Positions 26,501 through 37,500 of a stretch of DNA of 64,000 nt are shown one piece after another (within the stretch, counting starts at the first letter, position 1; each line of letters begins with the position of its first letter). Below the pieces are notes generated by a model that did no database searches, had not been told where the DNA came from, and was given only the letters and a program-made list of their open reading frames with translations. The DNA is from Xestospongia muta (lineage: Eukaryota > Porifera > Demospongiae > Haplosclerida > Petrosiidae). The stretch is taken from contig OY848917.1 in assembly GCA_963693285.1 (NCBI GenBank), positions 26,661,745-26,725,744 on the forward strand, read 5' to 3'. Made by a program: the position numbers and the translations under genes.

Positions 26501-29500
26501 TCCTCCCTTCATGGATTGACTTAAAAGTAACTCCTGATAATGAGACACTTACTAAGGTATCAGAAACAGACTATAAGATCACTTTAGCAACTACAACAGA
26601 TGTTAACAAAACTGCTGGATGTGAGTCAATCATTATTGACTCTGTTGGTCAATTTGGTGTTCTCCAACATGATGGTCCTTTGAACCTCTCTCTGCAAACA
26701 TCAAGAATTAATTATGAAGATACACATATTCCATCTCCCACTAGAGGATCCTCTGTCTGTATTGCTGTTAACTTGTGTCTGGGTGAAAATTCACCTGTTT
26801 ATGTTGGAATACCCAGTTCTGCTCAACTGTCCATTCAGAAAATTTCATTTATCCATGACTTGATTCTAAGACGATGGAATATTACATTCCATAGTGCTAC
26901 TGTTCATAAAATACCAATTTCTTTTTATTTCTTGGTGAATTTTTGGAACGGACTTGTACCAAACTACAAACTTTCATCATCTCAAATAAACCTTGTTCTT
27001 AAGGTAGAAGTAAGTGGATCATTTAAAGATAAAGCCACGTGGACTGAGGTCTCATTCTATTTCCGTGGTTGCTTATATATTCACTATGATGTAGAAAAAA
27101 AGGTAATTATTAGTATTACTCAAAACATTAATATGTCTTTTATTTTGTATATGCTAGGTTCTTCAAATATATGCATCTGGTAAATGGATAGTATGTATAA
27201 CAACACTCATTAAAGGAGTTAAAGAAAAATTGACATTAAGTTATATGTTTACCTATTCCTTCTGTTACTATAACAGTGAGTTTAAATAATTATCATTCAA
27301 CTATAATAATGTGATGATATTATGCTTTATAGGTTGTGAAAACTCGACTTGCTCTCCACAAAAGTCTAGATCTGGAATAGCTATCAAAGTCTCATACAAT
27401 CCACGTCAAGAGGAACCATTTTATCGCAAGCTGTTTCAATTACCATTTGACACCCCCCACTGTCCATTTGATGTGTTTATTGATTTAGACTCCAACAAAA
27501 ATATGAGTGGTCTCAGCTTGTATTCAGATTGCATTGATATATTGTACAACAACCTTCTCTTTCAAAAGTTAGCTCATCGTATGTACATACCAATAGCTCC
27601 ACAAACCCTCTGTAATCAACCAACTAATTTTACTGCTATGTTTCCTGATCTTCAAAGTTTTGGTCTCATTATACATTCTACTATACGTGACTCAAGTAAC
27701 AGTTATCTCCCTCTTGGTACTTACTTCAAACTATTACAAGGATATGATGGTACAGCAATGTCTCTAGCATACTTTCGCTCATCAGCTACCAAAGTGGGCT
27801 TGTTATATTCTGTTCAAGTCAATGTTATGGATACCTCATTTATAACAAAAATATTTCTAAAAAATAATGAATCATCTTTTACAGGATCCGGTAACATATT
27901 CAACAAAGACTTGTATTATGTCAATTTACATGGAAAAGCATCTGTTGCAATGTCATTGTGGAATGAATTGGTTTTAGAGATCAATGGTTGGTTTCCTAGA
28001 TTTCCTAAAGGATTTGTAGATATTTTACAAGATAATGTTCATAAAACAATTAAACAAACAGCTGAAAATGCAAAGGAGAGAAAAGCAAATGCTGATTCAC
28101 AACGTTCCATGTTAATGGAGTCATTCAACTTGACTAAATCATCACTTAGTATTGCTGAGAAAAGATTAAATGATGCTGACAAAAAATACCAAGAACGTCA
28201 AAAGAAGTTTGAAACTGCCACCACAAGTTTAAGACTAGCTGAAGAATTACTTGCTAATAAAACTGATGAACTTAAAAATGCAGAAACTGCTCTCAATACT
28301 CTCTGTCAAGTCCAAATCTGTCCTTCACAGTGTGTTCCTGCTACACGTACTCGAACAGTTTATGAAGATGTGTACATCACTGTTGTTGGTGTTTGTGAGT
28401 CTATCTGTAAAGTAACAGAATATATTAGAGTAGAGCCATTTTTTGAACCTACTACTACATGGAGGTTTATTTATTGCTGTGTTGAACGTGAATATCTTTC
28501 TGAAGATGAGTCTCCTTATAAAAAAGATAAATGTGAATGGATATGTAAACGAGTTCCAGCAATCAAACCAATTTTTGCCTACTCTCCAATGTTGGTAGAA
28601 AGACCATGTTATATTCCATGTAATAAGAGCGTATATAATACCACTGTAGAAAAAACTGAGACATATACTGATTCTTGTGCTGAAACAGTTCCTGAAACCA
28701 ATTGCAGTGCCAAAAACAAAATGTGTGAGAATCAAAGAGAAAGGGTTTTGAACCTCATAGAACAAAAACGACAAGGTTTGACTGAACCACTTAGACTAAG
28801 AAATCAAGCTAGAAGGAATTTATCTCGAGCTGAAACTGAAGTAATGAGAGCTGCTTTGAACAAAATGAATGAAGAACAGAAATTACAAGCTGCACAGACA
28901 CAATATAATGTAGCAGAAAAAGTCAATAATGCATCTAATAAGAACTATTTGGAAATTCTGAATAATATCAAAGATGACCTCAAACTACTCAACCTCACTG
29001 AAAAACATAATCTTGCGGATATATTCAATATTACAAATATAACATTTTCTGTTACAATGAGAACCCAATCACTTATTGCCTTTCCTATAAACATCATATT
29101 TGACTGTTCCTATCTTCAACAACAATTTATGCTTACAACATCATACAACTTTGAGGAAATGCAAATTGACTTATTAGTTGATGATATTATTGACTATATC
29201 CTTGTAAAAAATGGGAGCTCACTTAACAAACGTCGTAAAAGAGCTGAAGAGAAAAAGGATCGTCAACAACAATTTGAGATTCATTGTGCAGAACTGACAA
29301 GCATAGAAAAGTTTCTTCAATATCTCTCTCAATCATTAAATGATGCATTGTCACTTTATCAAAGACTTCATCAAGATATTACAAAATTGCTACAGAATCT
29401 TTCAAATCTCTCAAATGCAACAACTGACCCTACTACACTTTCTGTAGATTACAGTAGTTTGAAAGATCTCTTTAATGTCACTCAAGATGAAATTGACAAG

Positions 29501-32500
29501 GAACCGACTGTTGATCTAGAGGATAGTGTTCTTGATGCCATCTTAGACACATATGATGATATTCAAAGATCTGCTGGTGATCTATTAGTCAATTTAAATC
29601 AAACAATTTTCAGACAATGGCAAAATGAAATAGAGTCATCATTATTATCAAATGGAGCTATTGGCAATAGAGAATGTTATGGTTTTAATGACTGCCTTCA
29701 AGTCTTAATTAGTTTATTAGATGATTTAATTATATTTGGACCTCCTGATTTAACCTCTAATATACGATCAAAATTTCCATCAGCAACTAATACCCTTGTA
29801 ATGATTGCTCTGTTCCAGAACCTTACAATTGCGAATGCTCTTGATAAGATTTCTCCTGTCATTGACATTGTTAACAATATGAACAAGATAGGTTACTGGT
29901 GTGCTACCCCACCCACATTCATCACACAACCTACCATTGAAACAAATGTATCAATTGGTGGCAACCTAACATTGGCTTGTCTAGGACAGTCATCTTTACC
30001 ATTAACCTATCAATGGAGGAAAGATGATATCCTCATACCTGGTGCTAACAAACCTACTTTGATCATCACAAACTTCCAAATATTTGATGAAGGCAATTAT
30101 ACCTGTAATATTAACAACGATGTTGGTACAATACGTTCTACAAATGCTAGTGTTCAAATGTTTGAATTACCAAAGTTCTATCTTACACCTGTTTCTATCA
30201 TAACATACATCGGTGACATCAATGGAGCTCACTTTACTTGCAATGCTACCTCTCGACCAGATCCGGGTTGGAAATGGTATCACAGAGCTACTGAAAATAG
30301 TGCATGGACTGAAATACCTGATGAAGAAACAAATGAACTCTTGATACGTAATCCTAATAGGTCACATGAAGGATGGTACAGATGTTTAGTATATAATTAC
30401 CATGGCAACCTATCATCAGATTCTGTGTCTCTACGTCTTGTCACAGTAACAGCTAAATTGTTTGCTTCTCCTATTGACTTCACAATGACAGTCATGAATA
30501 AAACAGACAATGATGACAAGAAAAGAAATGTATTGGTATATAAAAGAGAAAACATGCGTATTGAAGATATCATATTGAATGCTATTAAAAATGCTGTTGA
30601 TCTTGGTTCTGTGACTATAGAACAGTTTCGAGTAGAGAATAATTCTGATGTTGAAATTATTGTTCGTTTTCTACTAGTTTCAATGAATACCACAGTTCCT
30701 ACAACAGGTCAACTATCCTTAGGATATGATGCACAGAGACTTATAGCAGCAAAAGAACAGTTATATCAAGTAGAGAATTTACTATCAGATCAATTTGAAT
30801 CTAATGGCTTAGAATTGATGGATGACAAATCAAATTACAAATATAATGATGGTTCTTTTACAACACGTACTCCAGTCATTATCTGTCCTCAAGGCCAAAG
30901 ACTCCATTCAAATAGATTACTTTGTGGTAAGTTATAACACTACATGTTGTGATCTTTATAAATGAGGAAATTCTATTCATATTTTAGTTGATTGTCTTGA
31001 AGGACAACATCAAGTTCAGATAACAAAGACAAGAATTGTAGAAGATCGTACAATAATTGAAGTAGTACCACAATGTGAAGACTGTCCTCTCAATACATAT
31101 CAAAATACAGCAGGAGGAGAAAAGTGTATTCCTTGTCCTCAAGGTCATATTACATACTCAACTGGTACTAAGTCAAAAGATGGATGTATTGGTAAGTAAT
31201 GAAGAGATGTATTATTTATTATGTATACTATACAATGATATTTATATAGCTATATGTCCAACAAATCATTATTCCCCTACTGGTTTGGCTCCTTGTGAAC
31301 GTTGTCCAAAAGGAACTTATCAACCTGATATTGGAAAATCATTTTGTTTTCCATGTAGAAGTCACCTGGATAATTACAACTGTATCATTAGTAAGAGACA
31401 GATTGTATAAAGTATTTATTTGAAATGTTCTTATTTAGATTGTCCTAGAAATATTACTAACTGGACATGTAGCATTGATCCATGTGTATCAAGCACATGT
31501 TCAAATTATCCAGATGCTCAATGTATTAGTAATTTTTGTGGTGACTGTCAGAGAAGATTTATTTATGAAAGACAGGATGTTACTAATGTGTGCTGTAAGT
31601 CAATTAAACAAAGACAATTATCATTTATTTATTCTTTATAAATGCAATGCTCTATTTTAATATTATATCAATATAGCCTGTCCATTTAATATGGTTGTGA
31701 TCCCTTGTTCAAGGAGTTGTGTGCCAACTTGTCAGAATCCTCAACCTAACAATTGTATTAAGCCAATAGACTGTGTACCAACTTGTGGTTGTCCTGATGG
31801 CTCAGTATTTGATGAGAAGACTCAGAAATGTGTTAAACTTCATGAATGTGGTAAGCACTTCATATTTTAGTAATATAATAAACCTAAATTCATCAAATGA
31901 TATAATATTTACATAAATTTTGTATTATTGTTTATCATTTATTTAGATACTTGTAGTCTAGCTGCTAATTCTGGATCATGTCATGGTAGATATCCACGAT
32001 GGTTCTACAACTCAACATCTAGTCACTGTGAACTATTTCCATATGGTGGATGTGATGGTAATAGTAATAGATTTACTACATTAGAACAATGTATTGACAC
32101 TTGTGGTAAGTATAATGCATAATGGTTTAAGACATCAGTCATTTGGTGTTTGTTTTTATTAGGCTGTTCATCTGGTAGAACATCTCAAATTTGTACAAAC
32201 AATCCTTGTTCCACTTCACAATGTCCTACATTTCGTAGTGCTGTTTGTGAAGTAGATAAATGTACCAATAATTGCACTGCTAGACATTTTGTTGCATTTA
32301 AAGAAGTCACAGATATTTGTGGTAAGTGTGTACTAACATGACATCAAAATTCACAATACAAATGAGTTGTCACTAAATTCCTAAGAGTTCTAATAAATAC
32401 TAAGTTAATATTTATTATCAATTATTGTCTACTTCTTTGTTAAGTCATGTCTCCTAACGAGGAGTGTAAAAGTATTGAAAAAAAATTCATTGGATTAATT

Positions 32501-34637
32501 TGCTTTGAGATATGTCATTATACATTCTTTCACAGATGTTTGTACACTTCCAGTTCAAACTGGTCCATGCAATAATAGTGTGAGTCATTGGTTCTTTAAC
32601 AATGAATTAGGACGTTGTCAGAAGTTCCTATATGGTGGATGTGAGGGCAACAGGAACAACTTTAACAATTTAGTGGAATGTATTCAGATATGTGGTAAGT
32701 AACAGCATATCAAGTGTGTAATACTGAGCATATATCTTGAAGTTATGGCATCAATTTATATTTATCCACTAATTAAGACCTTCTAATTTTGACCTCATTT
32801 GTGGTATTATTGCTTTCTAAACATTTTATGCACACATATATTTATCAATCATAGGTTCATCATGTCCACCTGGTTTTGAAGAAGTATCATGTCCAAGTGA
32901 TCTTTGTGAAACAGCTAGTTGTCCCAATCATCCCAATAGTATGTGTGTATCTAGTTCATGTGGACAATGTTCAGCTCATTTCTACAATAGTTCTGGTGTG
33001 AATGTAACTAACACATGTAGTAAGTATTGATCTCATTATGATTGAATGATGTTTGCCATTTATTGTTTTATAGCAACATGCCCTCTTAACAAACCTCCCA
33101 TTAGCTGTCCTATTAATCCTTGTGATCATCAATCCTGTCCTCGATATCCTAATGCTAGCTGTATAGTTGATAGATGTGGTCAATGTAAAGCTAAATTCAT
33201 TGTCAATCAAGAAGATGTCACTGATCAATGTGGTACATTATAGTTATAATTTAAATGACAGATTTATTACTGAAATATTCTGTCTTAGGTATGTGTCCAT
33301 TTAAAGGAGAAATATTTAAACCATGTGGCGCATCATGTCGTCAAAACTGTACAAGTGTACTACTAAAAGAACAAGTTATTTGTTCACCAGTTTGTGTTCC
33401 AGGTTGTGATTGTCCAGCTGGTCAAGTAAGACCATCTCAATATAATTGCTGATTGTAAATTAAAATATTAAGTAAATAAGTTGTATTTTGTTATTTTCAT
33501 ATATTACTACAGGTACTAGATGAGACTTCTAAAAAGTGTGTCTATCCTGATGAGTGTCCATGTCCTCCTTGTGATCCTATATCTCAAAACTGTTCTAATA
33601 TTATTAACTCTTCTGATGACAAATGTAGTTGTCCTATATGTGGAGGTATTATCAATGACATACTATAGACTATTAACCGCTGTTTTGTTAAATATTAGAT
33701 TGTTCTATTGAAGGTCAGGTTTATAAAACAAGTGGAACATGTTCTCGTACATGTACAACGTTTCACTTACAATGTGCCATTGATAATGTTCCTGGTTGTT
33801 CTTGTCCTAATGGACAGGTTATTGATGAAGAGAATGGACGTTGTGTATATCCCCAGGACTGTCCAAGTGAGGAGTGGTTATGAAATATTGATTTGTACAA
33901 ATTTAAATGATATCATTAATAAGACTATCACTAGCATATTTATTAATAATGAAATCCTTTTGCTTCATTTAGAGCCTGATCCCTGTACTCTACCTCCATA
34001 TAAAGGACCTTGTAATGGTCGCATTTTAAGATATTTTTATAATACTACCAGTCAAAAATGTGAGCAGTTCTATTATGGTGGTTGTTTAGCTAATGAAAAC
34101 AACTTTTACTCATTATCTGTTTGTGAAGAAAAATGCAGCAGTAAGTTTTTATTACAAGTGGATGTAGACTCAGTATTAATTATATTATCATAAACTGTAG
34201 AATGTCCACCAACCTGTTCTCTTGAGTATTGTACAATTAAAAGAGGAGCTGTATGCTCAATGTAAGTATGTTGTCTTTATAAAAATGAACATATTCATTT
34301 TCTGTTTTAGACCCTCTCTTCAACAATCATCCTGTCCAGGTGGTTGTAATATGTCTAATTGTTTTGCATGTTACTTTTCTTATAACACTCTACCATTTCC
34401 TGAGGAAGCAGAATCATGTCCTGCAAATTGTCCAGTGATTAGAGAGGAAATAGATAAAAACTGTTTGAAACTGTGGGGACGTTGTGTACGTAGAGTCTAT
34501 TCCAGGTTATATAACCAGGTAAATAATATTGTCTACTTATACTACAATCATGTGAACATTTTTAGATTGAGCCACATGAAAGGACATCTGCCAATTTCCA
34601 TTGTTGGAAATATCCTTGTAATAACATGCAGTCTTGA
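19583..34637 (+). CDS. giant secreted NIDO/EGF/sushi/Ig/TIL/Kunitz mosaic protein 1
   Basis: Thirty-two exons, 3199 residues, every junction in phase: 19583-19640, 19693-19826, 19945-20238, 20289-20517, 20569-20664, 20770-20862, 20976-21095, 21143-21262, 21313-21435, 21530-21658, 22951-23070, 23168-23293, 25124-25498, 25655-27102, 27158-27275, 27333-30926, 30988-31191, 31250-31390, 31439-31594, 31677-31850, 31947-32105, 32163-32321, 32536-32694, 32855-33019, 33074-33232, 33289-33425, 33513-33645, 33699-33866, 33973-34140, 34201-34261, 34311-34518, 34566-34637. It starts with a signal peptide ([16 protein letters not shown]) and has no later membrane helix, so it is predicted secreted. Most module exons are phase 1-1, the pattern of exon shuffling. 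The long central exons are the exception. An adhesive, matrix or defence role is inferred from the modules; no orthologue is recognised. AATAAA at 34947 is a candidate poly(A) site. Confidence 0.9.
20239..20288 (+). other. GC-AG intron 3 of mosaic 1
   Basis: The donor reads CAA|gcaagt and the acceptor ttttacag. The orthologous junction in the second copy has an ordinary donor GAA|gtaaat (48283). Reading frame is kept only if the gc donor is used. It is 50 bp long. Confidence 0.75.
20569..23293 (+). other. mosaic 1: eight EGF-like modules (exons 5-12)
   Basis: Exons 5 and 6 are short tenascin-like EGFs ([20 protein letters not shown]). Exons 7-12 are six calcium-binding-type EGFs, each starting D-x-[ND]-E-C and carrying the N-x4-[YF] hydroxylation-type pattern, for example [20 protein letters not shown]. 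One domain per exon, all phase 1-1. Intron 10 (21659-22950) holds a minisatellite. Confidence 0.9.
21836..22196. repeat. ~75-bp minisatellite in intron 10 of mosaic 1
   Basis: About five imperfect head-to-tail copies of a unit built from 'ctatagtaatagttacaa' plus 'attatgacaattaactac'. The homologous intron of the second gene has a diverged array at 49910-50320. Confidence 0.8.
23396..23480 (-). mobile_element. short Ty3/Gypsy-like relic in intron 12 of mosaic 1
   Basis: It aligns with the retroelement relic at 51500-51600 in the second copy, on the minus strand. Alone it is too short and decayed to identify; assignment comes from the longer copy. Confidence 0.4.
25124..25789 (+). other. mosaic 1: two sushi domains and one EGF
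   Basis: Exon 13 encodes two sushi/CCP modules ([25 protein letters not shown]; then [29 protein letters not shown]), residues 548-672. Exon 14 opens with an EGF ([20 protein letters not shown]). Confidence 0.85.
25790..28030 (+). other. mosaic 1: unrecognised ~700-residue region
   Basis: The rest of exon 14, exon 15 and the start of exon 16 encode roughly residues 715-1427 with no domain I recognise. There are many N-glycosylation sequons and scattered Cys. Exon 14 is exactly 1448 nt in both gene copies. Conserved landmarks include [40 protein letters not shown] and [20 protein letters not shown]. Confidence 0.7.
28031..29242 (+). other. mosaic 1: coiled coil, Cys-rich block, coiled coil, furin-like site
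   Basis: The first heptad-rich helix is about residues 1427-1514 ([20 protein letters not shown] onward). A Cys-rich block of about 130 residues follows (28310-28720; CPSQC, CCVE, CYIPC). A second helix is near 1657-1740 ([13 protein letters not shown]...EEQKLQAAQ). At 29231-29242 the codons give R-R-K-R followed by Ala, residues 1828-1831, matching the furin consensus. The site is conserved in copy 2 at 58105-58116. Cleavage would part the NIDO half from the Ig/Kunitz half unless disulfides or coiled coils hold them together. Confidence 0.65.
29908..30450 (+). other. mosaic 1: two Ig domains
   Basis: Ig 1, about residues 2053-2139: [20 protein letters not shown], then LACLG, the QWRKD Trp, and DEGNYTCNI. 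Ig 2, about 2140-2235: [21 protein letters not shown]. Both carry the Cys-Trp-Cys core of I-set-like folds. About 155 residues of unknown fold follow to the end of exon 16. Confidence 0.85.
30988..31390 (+). other. mosaic 1: ephrin-receptor-like Cys repeats (exons 17-18)
   Basis: Two GCC2/GCC3-type repeats: [20 protein letters not shown] and [20 protein letters not shown] followed by [15 protein letters not shown]. One repeat per exon, phase 1-1. Confidence 0.75.
31439..34637 (+). other. mosaic 1: C-terminal string of 8-Cys, TIL and Kunitz modules
   Basis: One module per exon in this order: 8-Cys (31439), TIL with ten Cys (31677), Kunitz (31947), 8-Cys (32163), Kunitz (32536), 8-Cys (32855), 8-Cys (33074), TIL split over two exons (33289, 33513), TIL (33699), Kunitz (33973), then a Cys-rich tail ending [12 protein letters not shown]. 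Kunitz spacing is exactly C8C15C7C12C3C. The residue after the second Cys (P1 position) is His, Asn and Asn, not Lys/Arg. Confidence 0.85.
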
Positions 34638-35330
34638 CTTATGTAGCAGCACCACTAATATTACAATTGTAGTAGTAGTAGTAGACTAGTAGTAGTAATG
34701 AGTGGTAATAGTATTAGTTTGTGATAGTACTGGTAGTAGAAATATTTTAGTACATTATTAGTTTTGTAGTTATTTCATTGTTCTTTATTTTTATATTCAT
34801 TCAAATATAACATTAAATGACAAGTTAATAACAGTGAGATAAAAAGAATTTATGACATCACAGTGATCAAAGAAAGAAGAAATCAAGCTCACAATATTTT
34901 TAATTGCAATGAGAGTTTTATTGGCCACGAGTGTGTGTAGGACTGCAATAAATTGTTCCTAGGTCATTTTGTCAATGTCAAATTAAAAGAGAACCCAAAT
35001 TCTACATATCAGCTGCACCTTTATGACATGAGAAATACAATTCATGCAATTATTGAAAGTTTCAAACACATATTTCCTGTTATAATATTATAATTCATTA
35101 CACTGTGTGTGATTTAAAGACAAGATATAAACATTTCTTCTACTTCTTTCTTACATACTTCATTATAAAGTTGTGAACACAGTTATATATATACTTCTTA
35201 CATTGTTTATGTATTCAATTGATGATAAATTACACTATTTCATAAATATATACCGAAGCAACTTAACTATGAGTAGTTTACAAAAACATTTATATGTACT
35301 AGATTGCCATTACAATGATTGTTACTTTCA
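34638..35330. other. 3' flank of mosaic 1
   Basis: It holds a (GTA)n stretch (34666-34700) and AATAAA at 34947-34952. It is homologous to 38490-38790 and 63516-64000, marking the end of the duplicated gene. No coding sequence was seen. Confidence 0.6.
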
Positions 35331-35334
35331 TAAA

Positions 35335-35703
35335 TAACATCTCTATAGGAAATCTTGTACTACATACATATACTTGAATCGTATAAATGTACATGTAATG
35401 TATTCATTTTTACTTACTCTTGTGTCATTGTTTATGAGTAACAGTTATAGTAGAACATAAGGAAATATTATTATTATGTTGTCATTGATTTGAAGTTATT
35501 ACTATATTATATGTCTGTTGTTATTACTACAAGACTAATGCTATAAGATTGTTGATTTTATAAATCTATATTACATACACTATATTACTACACTGAGTGT
35601 GATTACAGTAGTACATTACACATTGTAGTTATAGAATGTAAAGTAATACTATTTTTTATCTTATCTTTGATCTAAAATCATTATTGTATATTGTATTTGT
35701 TAT
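35335..35703 (+). other. displaced fragment of CWF19L1 exon 11 end / intron 11
   Basis: It matches about 14960-15350 of the intact gene and ends about 50 bp before the C/T-rich microsatellite would begin. It is joined directly to NIDO mosaic exon 25 sequence, with 2-3 bp of possible microhomology (tat). Confidence 0.7.
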
Positions 35704-36651
35704 CTAATGCTAGCTGTATAGTTGATAGATGTGGTCAATGTAAAGCTAAATTCATTGTCAATCAAGAAGATGTCACTGATCAATGTGGTACATTATGGTT
35801 AATATAAATGACAGATATATTACTGAAATATCCTGTCTTAGGTATGTGTCCATTTGAAGAAGAAATATTTAAACCATGTGGTGCATCATGTCGTCAAAAC
35901 TGTACTAGTGTACTACTAAAAGAACAAGTTATTTGCTCACCAGTTTGTGTTCCAGGTTGTGATTGTCCAGCTGGTCAAGTAAGATCTTTTTGCTTTAATT
36001 AATGCCAGTACTTTTGTATGGTAGAAGTGCTTGATATAATAAATCAACAGATTTACAAGTTGTATGTCTGATTATTGTATATTACTACAGGTACTAGATG
36101 AGACTTCTAAAAAATGTGTCTATCCTGATGAGTGTCTATGTCCTTCTTGTGAACCTATATCTCAAAACTGTTCTAATATTATTAACTCTTTTGATGACAA
36201 ATGTAGTTGTCCTATATGTGCAGGTATTATCAATGACATACTACAAACTATTAACCGCTGTTTTGTTAAAAATTAGAATGTTCTATTGAAGGTCAGGTTT
36301 ATAAAACTAGTCGAACATGTTCTCGTACATGTACAACATTTCACGTACATTGTCCCATTGACAATATTCCTGGTTGTACTTGTCCTAATGGACAGGTTAT
36401 TGATGAAAAGAACGGACGTTGTGTATATCCCCAGGACTGTCCAAGTGAGTGGTAGTTATGAAATTTACAGTCCAAATTATAGTAAAAATAATTTTTTTTA
36501 ACTTTTTCATACTTATATAAGCATATGAAGTAAAACAATGTTAACAATACATTTGTTGTTGTTTTATTGCTTCCTTATAAAACCTTAACATAATTGAATG
36601 ATATAAAAGTGTATTGTTCTTCATTTCATGTTAATGAACCATTACATACAG

Positions 36652-36684
36652 ACATTGGATCTGGCTCAGGATCTGGCATAAATA
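36652..36684 (+). CDS. candidate 33-nt Ser-Gly microexon
   Basis: It lies between tacag and gtaagc and is phase 1-1 like its neighbours. It would add NIGSGSGSGIN between the two TIL exons of the cassette. Neither complete gene has a counterpart between exons 28 and 29. Repeated Ser-Gly is the type of site used for glycosaminoglycan attachment. It may be chance, since it is only 33 nt. Confidence 0.35.
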
Positions 36685-37500
36685 GTAAGCCATTAAATGT
36701 TAACTTTAGAGTAATGTAAATTAAACTGTGTAAGTACTTCACTGTATGTATGAACTGCTAAAGTCTCAATCATTCTAAATGCATATATAATTGAGCCAAT
36801 CTTGCAATATCCTTAAGCATGCTCAATATCTGGGAAAAAAAGAAACAATTTTATAATGTTGTTCTGTTGTGTTTTAAGACACCTTGAGCTATAACATTGT
36901 AGCACTCCATGAGAACTTAATATAAAAGATATGAACTAAAGTTGTTTTTAATAGCAGAAATAACTCACAACTTGGCAAATTTCTAAGACGAACACATGAT
37001 CACATGATCTACATCATTGCATGATACAACAATGTAAACAATTAAAGATATAAATGAAAAACCAACCTACAAATTTTTGAAAGATACTAATTTAACATTG
37101 AAACACTGGCTAGTGTAAATAATTAACAGTAGTGTCTGTGGAAGAATATTAGTATAGAATAACAGGAATATAGGCAGAGAAGCAAGATATTGAAATGTTT
37201 TATTTATCATTGGTTATATTGCTTACAGTTAGTGTTAATAAAATAAAATAAAACTAACTTAGATTTAGATGCTTTTTCATTGCATGTCATCTCAATATAA
37301 TTTCTTTCATGTTCCTCTATAAGATCACATATTTATTCTGTTAATCACATTTTAGTCTAGTCAAAAATTCTGATTTAGAATTTTTTTCAAACAGTTCATG
37401 CATTAAGTAATAATGATGTAAATTTAATAATGTGATAATTATTCCTTACATGGTATGATAATTACTTTTTATTGCCATTTCTATATAGACATAACAATCA
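36685..37500. other. gene-free stretch inside the orphan cassette
   Basis: AT-rich sequence of about 800 bp with no open frame or repeat I can identify. Homology to the other copies resumes at about 37505, just before the second TIL exon. Confidence 0.5.

Noticed and set aside
28325..28774. 149-codon minus-strand ORF
   Set aside because: Antisense shadow of the Cys-rich block of mosaic 1; a matching shadow in copy 2 is broken into pieces.
33520..33711. Hydrophobic 63-codon plus ORFs (also 36098-36289 and 62397-62588)
   Set aside because: Alternative-frame reading of TIL exon 27 running through its intron; the Cys-bearing frame is the real one.
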